64,000 bases of DNA from Mactromeris polynyma (lineage: Eukaryota; Mollusca; Bivalvia; Venerida; Mactridae): the NCBI GenBank assembly GCA_032209605.1, contig JASFXZ010000016.1:10912001-10976000 (forward strand), read 5' to 3'. The notes under the pieces were generated by a model. It ran no database searches. It was given only the letters and a program-made list of their open reading frames with translations, and was not told the origin of the DNA. Shown here in pieces: positions 50,931 to 64,000 of the stretch. Each line of letters starts with the position of its first letter. The stretch's first letter is position 1. The translations under genes and the position numbers were made by a program.

Positions 50931-52467
50931 CATTTTCGTAACTCGATAAAGTTGTCAAAACATATTAATTGTTGTCTTGAAAGATATGGTTTTACTTTTG
51001 TTATTTACATATTCGTGCATTTATTGTCAAACAGCTACATGTTGTATTGGTTGTGTATTTAATTTTCACTTTTTTTCTATATTTTTTTTTACTTTTAAGT
51101 TTTTAGAGTATTTTTATGTCGTCATTATAGTTATTTTTGTGAGTTTAAACGCTTGAAGTATAGCATTCTTTTGCCCATATATGTATGAAGTGAAAGAATA
51201 TTCCTACATTCTGTGTGAAATGATATTACCGTCAATACATATATACAGCAATTTAAATAATGTACATTTTGTCTTCCATAAGCAATGCATGTTTAAGCTC
51301 AATTTTTTTACCTAACTAGCAAGATTTGGAATGAAGACTGTCGGATCTTACTTTGTATATTGCTGTAGATGTTGTTTTTGCAGCAGGTGCTTAACATGCT
51401 GGTTAGTTCTCACATATCAAAAATTTCAGCTCAAAACGTGTGACTGGAAGTGATTTTTTTTTCGAAAACTGAACAGCTGCATACTAATACAGTTCTGCTT
51501 TATAGATCTTAATTTGATTTTATAAGATTCCATGCTCAGCAGGATGTCGCTATTTGTCAGGCATTTTTGATCACTAACTTATAACATCCATAAAGCATTT
51601 TTCATGCTGAAATAATTGTTATAGCATTTTTCTAAGACACAAAAATCTTTAAAGTTATGACTAACGTCATTTGGGGAATAATAATTTAAAATCTTAATTT
51701 AAAAAACTTCCATATAGATAATATCAAAACAATCAAATTCAGATAACCCAGATGGATGTGATGTATAATTCAGTAATATTGTTGAATTTTTCTTTGTAGA
51801 AAGTTATTTTCGTATTTTTGTCTAAACTCTTTGAACAAGTGCCTAGATATTTGATTTGTTTAAGTTTTGAATAAACTTTAATTATGTATTAATGCCATTC
51901 TTATTTGTTTGTCATTGTTTGAAAATGTGTTATATTTTAATGTTACAGAAGTTTACTTATATATACTGACGGTGATCCTAGAAATTCCAGTGTTCCGTTT
52001 TTATTGTTACTATTACTGCCTTGCAAATAAAAAATCTTGGAAAACATGGTGTATGTTATTTATTTTATTTATTTATTCTAATATGTGCCCATCCTGTCCT
52101 TGCAGCATAAATATAATAAATAACAAGAAATATCTTGAAAAAAGATGATTGGCGCAATTCGAAGGTTAAGATTTGTTGTGCAACTTAAAAATGGCCAAGG
52201 TGTTACGATAGCTGGTCATTCCAGATCCAAAATGGATTTTGGTAAATTCACCGAAATCTTTTCGGTAAGATAACATACCCCTTATCGAAAGGCTAACCAA
52301 TCCCCATCGAGGTTACAAACATTGTTCTGTTGAAGAGAAGTTGGTTTAGTGGTTAAAGTACGATCTGATTGGTTTACACAACACTGATATGCAAATAGCA
52401 AAGCCATGTTAGTACGGCTGTGCCGTATACAATATATGTCAAGTTTGATTTTAGTTACAATCCACCA

Positions 52468-52803
52468 ATGTTTAGCTCCACTGCTCACATGTTTAGCTCT
52501 ACTGGTCACATGTTTAGCTCTACTGCTCACATGTTTAGCTCTACTGCTCACATGTTTAGCTCTACTGCTCACATGTTGAGCTCTACGGGTCACATGCTTA
52601 GCTCTACTGCTCACATGTTTAGCTCTACTGCTCACATGTTTAGGTCTACTGCTCACATGTTAAGCTCTACTGCTCACATGTTTAGCTCTACTGCTCACAT
52701 GTTTAGCTCTACTGCTCACATGTTTAGCTCTTCTGCTCACATGTTTAGCTCTACTGCTCACATGTTTAGCTCTACTGCTCACATGTTTAGCTCCACTGCT
52801 CAC
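52468..52803. repeat. 21-bp minisatellite, 16 copies
   Basis: The unit is ATGTTTAGCTCT followed by ACTGCTCAC, with a few point changes (for example ACGGGTCAC, TCTGCTCAC). As 21 is divisible by 3, both strands stay open and give repeated MFSSTAH (plus) or VSSRAKH (minus) heptapeptides. Neither looks like a real protein. Confidence 0.9.
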
Positions 52804-53110
52804 ATGTTTTCTTAGAGTTATATAGGGATTAATTTTTGAAAAATGACTTGTCAAGAAAACTGCTTATCAAAGGTCCATTTATGCACATTGTAGCCAGTAG
52901 AACGTCGGGGGGCCCTCATGTGCCTCTTGTTGGAGAAGTTATGGCCCTTTGACTTAAAAGCCTGCAGCGGGGTCTCTGTGCCGTATAGACACAATGAGTT
53001 CTTTATATTCATGAAACAAAATGTCATTTATGAATTTCATAACAAAGTTACAGAAAATGACAAACGGAATATTAGTAGACCAGAAAAATATCTTATGGAT
53101 TCAAGTCAGG

Positions 53111-53174
53111 ATTTTATTTGAATTGTCTCCCTTACACATTGTTTTAAGTCCAAGGGAGACAATCCAAATAAAAT
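53111..53174. repeat. 23-bp inverted repeat (hairpin) with 18-base loop
   Basis: ATTTTATTTGAATTGTCTCC-CTT at 53111-53133 pairs with AAGGGAGACAATCCAAATAA-AAT at 53152-53174, with one mismatch. It could be a small palindromic transposon remnant or an RNA hairpin. Confidence 0.7.
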
Positions 53175-53753
53175 AGAGTTTTGAACCCAAAAATTATTTC
53201 CCATCGACCATGTATGTTCATTTTGTGATTTTTTCTGTAATCATTGTAAAACTATGAGAAATATTAGTTTATTTCACCACGTATATATATGTCCGTGATT
53301 TCACTTATATAAAGAACAAAGACAATCATGTTTAAATATTCAATTTGTATTTGTGAGAAATTACTTATAGTTTTGAAACAATGGTAAAATTTCAACGTAA
53401 ATTCATACTGTTCTCATAAACTCAACATGAATGCGACCTTCAACAGTTTCTGGTTTGAATGACTTTAAATCAACAGATATCCGTTTTCCCAACAAAAATG
53501 CCCTGTTTCTGTGCCTGGTAAAAAGTTTTTTTTCAATAAAATTCAGTGCCTTTAATTTTCAGGTATGTATGAATTATATCTTGCGTATTTAGGACACCAA
53601 TGTCGTTGGTTGTGAATGTCGGATTCGCTCCCGATCCCGAGACCGGATGACCAGGTTTTAAACTTTTCAAAACATGCGTCTGTGTCACCCTGAGTAAACT
53701 TATGCAATGTTGAAATAAAGCCAGTTTTATTTTTCAAGACATACGAATCAAGC

Positions 53754-56146
53754 ATGGCTTTAGGTGTCCCTGGGAAGATTGCTCTTGGTTGGTATGTATA
53801 TATTTATTCAGTCTTTCTACATGTCATTTCGCTAACATCCGTTTCCAGTTGGGAAGGTGAAACTGTACGCTTGTTCGGACACTAATTTCGGATATTTTGT
53901 GTAACTAGTGTAAATATTCGGAAATACGTTTTCTTTTCTGTATCTCCCCTCATAGAATTACTCAAAATACTGTACAACAGGGCCGTAAATTACATGGAGG
54001 CATGTAGGCAGTTGCCTCCTATTGCGGGCTGAAAAAAAATCATTTTTTGTCTAAAAAGGGTCCAAAAATGTTTTCGCATCGCTCCAGGGGAGGCAATTTA
54101 CGGCCCTGTACAAAATACCTTTTTGCTAATAACACAGACATATTATCCATGGATTGGAAGGAGGCCGATATCCGCCGGGTGAAACAATTAATTTAAAGTA
54201 AATCAAGGGGAAAAAGTGCGCCCGATGTGGGGCTCGAACCCACGACCCCCTAAACACTAGTACAGCGCTCTACCGACTGAGCTTACCGGGCGGCTGTCTA
54301 ACCCCACATCACTACACGATTTATAATAAACAAGAAATAATTTACCCACAATCCTTCGGCAGCAGGACTTGCCCAAATACTCTTCAAATATACCCAAATA
54401 TGGTATTAAGAACCATTAGTTTGACATAATATTATCCCTAATTGCCAACAGATTGTTAATTGAGCAATTTTGCAATACTGATTTATTAAAATTACAGACA
54501 ACCATTATGATTTATGGAAAAATTGTAATAATAAAATTTACTAATTCCAAATATTTCCTATGCTCTACACTCCTTAGTTGTCCCTTAACATGTTAACAAG
54601 CTCATTTATAGTTTTATTTTGGGATAATAAAAAGGAAGAAAAACATACGTAAATAGGAGATAAACTAAATGGTTGACTTTAAGTTTGTACATGTATGTAT
54701 TAAAATGAAATGGGTGAAAACATTAACAAATAACATCACTGCCAACTGGAAAGTTATTACAACATTTAACTTATATAAGTTCTGGAATGCTTTGCTTATT
54801 TTTTTCATGAATTTTGATAGTCTTAAGAAATTTCCTTTTATGAATTTACCGTTATTTTACAATAAATGTTCTGGAGTTAAGGATCCAAGTGAAAAATAAG
54901 TTGACGGAAATATCCCATAAATGTATTTGGGTACATACGATCCATGTTTATGCATCCTTACTATAAATTGTAATATTGCTCATTATTCATCTTTTATACT
55001 TCTATAACCTTCCATAAACATTTAAAACATATATATTTCCACATAAAATGACTGTATTTGAACAAATTAGACTGTATTTGTGTAAATCTAACTGTATTTT
55101 GTATATTTGGGTAATTTGTGCCACCCACAATCCTTAGCCAGCGGTCGGTTCGGTATGCACGACTTTATCGATACTAAGGCAATTGTCGGCAATCTCCGTT
55201 CATTTCAGTCTATTGCTGGCTCTGTTGATTATTAATTAAATGTCCGAGTAATTACCTGTTGATCTGTGTAATTACCTGTTGATCTGTGTAATTACCTGTT
55301 GATCTGTGTAATTACCTGTTGATCTGTGTAATTACCTGTTGATCTGTGTAATTACCTGTTGATCTGTGTAATTCTTAATTGTCTAAATGTAGTAATTAAA
55401 AAATGTATTAATTAAGACTTAAGAAATCTTTAAATATGACGATTAAGCCAGATGAAAATGTCTACTTCTCTCAGTTCAGAACCAAGATGACAAACGTCGC
55501 AAATTTTTTATCGTGCATTTGATCTCAGAAGAAAATGCCGCCGCTTGCTAGAGTTCAAACAAATCTAAACACACATAGTAGAACGTTTCCAGTCCATGAT
55601 TTTTATGTCTGTGATGTCATTTAACAGAACTGACTATATTTGACAGTGAAATTTCAACTGAAACTTCTAATGCTAATTTAATTAATTCTAGTTATTTTGG
55701 CTATAAAATGCTAAACTTCAGTAAAAAATTATCAAAACAACCCTTGAGATTATTAATTTTAGATTTTGGAGCATTCATTGTGTATGTTTATTTGTTACTG
55801 ATTTGACTGATATTCTCATACAACTATCTTCTTATGTTGGACAAGGCAAATTTTACATTTCCATTAGTCAGGGACAAGTGTCTTTCTGGAGCCCTGCATG
55901 TAATCACCTTATTGATATTGGCCTTGGATAACAACAGTATAATATGGTAATCATAATTGATAAGCCAGCATGGTTTGAATTAAATATTTGTTTTTCAGGG
56001 CAACTATTTGGATCACTGGTGGGATCACTTTTGTCTTTTTGCAACAAAGAGTTGAACAACAGAGAAAAGCTAAATTGAAGATAAGACAAAGGATACGCAG
56101 ACAACTAGTGCGTGAACAAAAATTGAAAGAGCTTGATTTGGAATGA
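53754..56146 (+). CDS. Predicted two-exon gene for a 61-residue single-pass membrane protein
   Basis: Exon 1 is 53754-53791 (ATG GCT TTA ..., donor TTG/GTATGT). Exon 2 is 55999-56146 (acceptor TTTTTCAG, stop TGA). Joined in phase they encode MALGVPGKIALGWATIWITG, then GITFVFLQQRV and a strongly basic, Gln/Arg/Lys-rich helix ending in LKELDLE. One hydrophobic segment (about residues 9-29) is followed by a positively charged amphipathic tail. This is the layout of small mitochondrial inner-membrane assembly factors. The K-I-x-L-G start and QQ after the helix faintly recall PET117, but the conserved PET117 core is not evident, so I do not name it. The intron of about 2.2 kb holds a MITE, a tRNA-like gene and a 20-bp repeat. 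The gene model depends on a single junction. Confidence 0.5.
53978..54108. mobile_element. Inverted-repeat MITE (CAGGGCCGTAAATT)
   Basis: Ends CAGGGCCGTAAATTAC and GCAATTTACGGCCCTG form a 14-bp inverted repeat over 131 bp. The flanks share TACAA (left TGTACAA, right TACAAAA), a possible 5-bp target duplication. Confidence 0.6.
54219..54291 (-). tRNA. tRNA-Thr-like sequence (anticodon AGT) or pseudogene
   Basis: 73 nt on the minus strand. The acceptor stem GCCCGGT/ATCGGGC is fully paired with one G-T. D stem GCTC/GAGC and T stem GTGGG/CCCAC around loop TTCGAGC are perfect. A T5 run (54215-54211), a Pol III terminator, follows after three bases. The loop CTAGTGT gives anticodon AGT. The anticodon stem has two mismatches (G-A, T-T) and positions 8-9 are A-A instead of T-A. 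A decayed tRNA gene or SINE head is as likely as a working tRNA. Confidence 0.45.
55248..55367. repeat. 20-bp tandem repeat, six copies
   Basis: The unit GTAATTACCTGTTGATCTGT is repeated six times exactly, then a partial GTAATT. It lies in the intron of the small membrane-protein gene. Confidence 0.9.
55771..55896. mobile_element. Truncated copy of the CAGGGCTCTAGAA MITE
   Basis: Matches the inner and right parts of the element at 42910-43128 (GTGTATGTTTATTTGTTACT, TTTTACATTTCCATTAGTC, GAGCCCTG). The left end is missing. Confidence 0.55.
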
Positions 56147-59100
56147 CAATGTAGAAATTAATTAATGAGCTCAGACAGTGCAAAATCGACTTAACATTAT
56201 AGAGTTTAATCTGTATGAGTGCAAGCGATACTAGTCGATCAACGTTTTATAGTAGAAGCTGTCTAGTTTTGCTATCACACCTAAATGTGTTTACTAAAAA
56301 ACTGATGGAAGTTATTGTGTTAAGGAGTGTAAATGTTCTATAGACGTCCTTCCTTCAGAACATGAAGGATCTGTTGTGATGTGTTTATATTCGAATATCC
56401 TGTCAATCATTGTCCAAGTTGTCAATGATGCATCTTGACAATTTGCTAACTATTAACAGATTTCAAACTTAAGTCACATTTGTAACTGTATTTTATTTAT
56501 TTTGTGTGTGTGATTTCATTTTTGGCCAAATCTACTGGCCAAAGATCAGACAGCTTATGTCATGGTGTAATGTCTGTTGTGAATGTATGCATGCATTCCT
56601 CTGTTACTGTGCATGTAATTGTATGGTGGTACGTTTTACATGAATTTATAGTTAGCATTCATCCTAGAACATGTTTATATATTTTTCGCCGAAATGTTGA
56701 AATCAAGTGGATTTTTACACCAAATTCAGTTTGTTGTCAACAATGCATTAATATTTCATTGTGTCATTACAGAGCAAAAGAGTAAGTTGATATCTCAATG
56801 TATTTTCAATATTTTTTAGTAGATTTATACTTATAGATACGAAATGGCCAATTAATGACTGTGCTAAGAAACACACCATTGAGCTTGCTGTAGAATGTGT
56901 CTGTAAAACTTTGGAGCTGGAGTTGATAATAAAACAAAGACTTAACTACAAAATGTTTGACATTATTGCAAGACATGATAATATACAACACAATTCAAAC
57001 ACAACATATTGGAAAAAGTACGAGATAAAAAGAACAATATTGAAATGAAGATACTGACAGATGTTAACAGTAAAATATATATAATTATTACACAAGCCCT
57101 AGAATGTTGACAGCAATAAGGTACAACATTGTCTTTAGAGTTACAAATTTGGCAAGAAGTGAAAAAACATAGTTTTTATACTTTGAGGTATTTTAGTGAA
57201 TTACCTCCCTTTATCAATAATTACATACTTCTTTAATTTTTGCAATAATCGCACCTTTTAAAAAATATAAAGCAAATGAATGCCAAGAATATTAAATAAC
57301 TTGAAAGTGCTGTGAAATTTAATAAGCATAATTTATATATATATAAAATTTAAAAAAAATATATATATTTTAACTGTGTTAGTTGCCCCCATACTTGTCT
57401 CATTGATCGCGGTTTGTATCTCTTGTTGGCTTCAATATAAATTATCAACAAGACAAATTTACCTGTTTAGATTCTAAAAACCTATTTAACGACATGTAGG
57501 GTACAGGTCGGGGTCAACAAAAATGCCTATAGGTACTTAAGTGTACATGGTGACTGATGATCTCATGTACAAACTTCATTAGAGTGTGAAATCCTGAATA
57601 TATCAGTTTATACAATACAAACATGGGGAGAATATTCTATACATGTGTTCCATAACTTTAACTGCTTACAATATGCAAACAGTTATAATACTAATTTTAC
57701 GAAAGTGTCAGAAATTGATATGCTATATTACAAGTCATAGTCAAATAATACACTATGAGAATGCCAAAAGTAAATAATATCAACCATATAATCCACTGTA
57801 ATCATTTAAGCAGACAGCATGTAGTGATGTACATACATTCAACATGTATATGTTTACTGGTAACACACCAGTATTATTTCAGAGTTTCGGGCGAGTAAGC
57901 TGTAACATTCTTGATTCCACTGAATTTAACTATTGAAAAAAGTCAATTTAAACCTGCCTAAATCATGTTCATCATTTCAGATCAAATAAGCAAATGGTTG
58001 GTTAGACAAATACAAGTACATACAAGACTATTAAAAACTAGACAGCTAGATGAATTTGCATTTTATGCACAGACTATTTAATTAATACTGATTGCAGTTT
58101 CATATAAACATTCAGTTTGGGGCCTGAAATCCATTTAAATGAATTTTGAGAATGTTCAGTCACAAAATTCAAGCCTCTGATTGGTTGATTCTAAGCACAG
58201 TATTAAAATTGACCAATGGTAATGCTGCATTCTGAGACTGGTTTTCTGAAACCAGTTCCTTGGACCCATGATTACAGATCTATATATTCCAAAACAACAA
58301 ACTCACTACTTTTACAACAACAAATCGTGACAATATTTTTGGAAATTAGTGACAAACTTCTATAATAGCGATATTTGGTAGTTGTGCATATTCTTTAATG
58401 ATTTCTGTGTAATGCTCTACTGTCTTATTTGAAAACAGTTACAACAAACACTCAGTTGTGCAATTAAGGTAATCACACTGATGTGAGACATTTTTCTTCT
58501 AGTTCATATACAGTAAAACCTGACTTAAAGACCACCTCAATTATAAAACCACCTCAAAATTAAGAACAAAATTTTCAAGTCCATTTTCACGGTTTCGCTT
58601 TATTCCACCTCAATAAGAATATCACCTCAATTTTACGACCAGTTATCAAGGGTCGTAAGGGTGGGCTTATTTTTTGGTTTTACTGAACACGCATTAGTGT
58701 GATTGCCTTAATTGTACAACTGAGTGTTTATTGTACTGTAGTATCACTTAAAACGGCATAAAACCACTAGACCAAGTCTAGTTTGAAAATTCTAGTAATC
58801 AGCACAAGAAGCATGTGAGTACCAAAAGCCATTAGATGGAAGCCACTGATATGTATACATTAAAATCAGACTTAGTGACCACTTTGATTTCAAGACCACC
58901 TCATTCATATAACTGTATTTTCATGAACCAGATTTTAATTTTTCTTCCGTATTTTTCTCAATAATCGTATAACCTCACAACTAAGACTGACTTTCTCTAG
59001 AATCAATGGCTGTCTTATTATCGTGGTGTCACTGTAAGAGAGATTACAATTGTTTTTAGTCTAAATAATCAGTTGATCATCCCACAAAATATGGTGGCCC

Positions 59101-59546
59101 CACAAACCTTTTTAAGGATGGTTTAACAAACAGAACAAAATGTTCAAATAAAATTGATGAAATTTTGAAAAAATTAGCTGAGGTAACCAGCCCAACTAAA
59201 CACAATTGCCTTCATATTCATCATCATACTGTACAAGGTGATATTTTTGTGAGCCAAACTTCGGTGAGTTCAGACCTTGAGTATTGTTATTGTTTAATTG
59301 TAAAGTATATAAAAATGTACATCTGTGAATAAGGAAAATTACTGATATTTTCACGACATTCTTAAATTTGCGAAATTTGCGAACATTTTCATATCACTTC
59401 TTCAATACATCTTCTTTAGTGAAACATCCAGTTTTCTCCAGTTCATCTGAAATGTAACTACATCCACTTGGTCAGTCTCCATCCAAACTGACCAGTCTCC
59501 CTCCAAACTGACCCGTCTTGCTCCAAACTCACTGACTGGTCTACAG
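56147..59546. other. Region between convergent genes, including likely 3' UTR of the RCBTB-type gene
   Basis: No coding exon is recognised. It contains a MITE (58511-58685) and a degenerate relative at about 58860-59036 with similar CCACCTCA and GTCACTGTA words. The 3' ends of the two flanking transcripts could not be fixed. Confidence 0.5.
58509..58686. mobile_element. MITE of the CAGTAAAACC family, copy 2
   Basis: Starts TA-CAGTAAAACCTGACTTAA and ends TTTTTTGGTTTTACTG. The interior AAGTCCATTTTCACGGTTT and GACCACCTCAATT match 21721-21904. The right TA is not kept. Confidence 0.65.
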
Positions 59547-63821
<4,275 letters not shown>

Positions 63822-64000
63822 CTGGAAAAAAGATGACAAACGTTTTTAAAAACATTCATGATTAACATCTGACGCAAGTTTTGAATCACATCAACATACA
63901 AGGAACAAAAAGTATGCATAAAATGAGGTGATCATACTTAAAAATGGTAATATATCTAGTTTAGTCTGTCCTCTTAAGATATCCAATATGGAACAAAGTA

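Larger units (their letters stand above)
46019..53753. other. Intergenic region after the SLC15A gene
   Basis: No coding exon is recognised. It begins with the 3' UTR of the transporter, whose end could not be fixed. It contains a MITE (49924-50163), a SINE (50825-50930), a 21-bp minisatellite (52468-52803) and a hairpin (53111-53174). The rest is AT-rich and unassigned. Confidence 0.6.

Noticed and set aside
52282..52854. Open frames encoding MFSSTAH or VSSRAKH repeats as genes
   Set aside because: They come from a 21-bp minisatellite that is open on both strands; no start context, domain or splice support.

Overview
The window is animal nuclear DNA. Genes are split into short exons by GT-AG introns (one GC-AG candidate), intergenic DNA is AT-rich, and there are many tRNA-derived SINEs, small inverted-repeat transposons and minisatellites. 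Several dispersed repeats look like those common in marine bivalves, so a bivalve mollusc is the best guess. That is inference; no species-specific marker was found.

Layout. (1) About 1.1-12.4 kb, minus strand: the 5' part of a TRIM-like gene. A large first exon encodes two B-boxes and a coiled coil. It is followed by a 28-codon exon and nine tiny phase-0 exons of 54 or 63 bp that look like duplicated coiled-coil cassettes. The gene runs off the left edge. Its introns hold a 158-bp satellite ending in an inverted half unit and copies of a dispersed repeat of about 450 bp. (2) 12.4-19.9 kb: intergenic, more copies of that repeat, and a CRE-like palindrome shortly before the next gene. (3) 19.9-46.0 kb, plus strand: a complete 20-exon gene for a proton-coupled oligopeptide transporter (SLC15A1/SLC15A2, PEPT family), 699 codons when spliced. 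Its introns carry a hAT-type element with an 8-bp target duplication, a TA-flanked inverted-repeat element inside a 43-bp satellite, a 5'-truncated LINE with a 17-bp target duplication, several SINEs and other small elements. (4) 46.0-53.7 kb: intergenic, with a small inverted-repeat element, a SINE and a 21-bp minisatellite. (5) 53.75-56.15 kb, plus strand: a predicted two-exon gene for a 61-residue single-pass membrane protein I cannot identify. (6) 59.5 kb to beyond the right edge, minus strand: the last six predicted exons of an RCBTB1/RCBTB2-type gene (BTB domain and C-terminal tail). Its last intron contains 29 copies of a 34-bp repeat with higher-order structure.

Nothing suggests that these genes act together; they look like unrelated neighbours. 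The richest novelty is the amplification of coiled-coil exons in the TRIM-like gene and the nested repeat structures in introns. Exon models were joined by hand from splice signals, reading phase and protein similarity, without transcript evidence.
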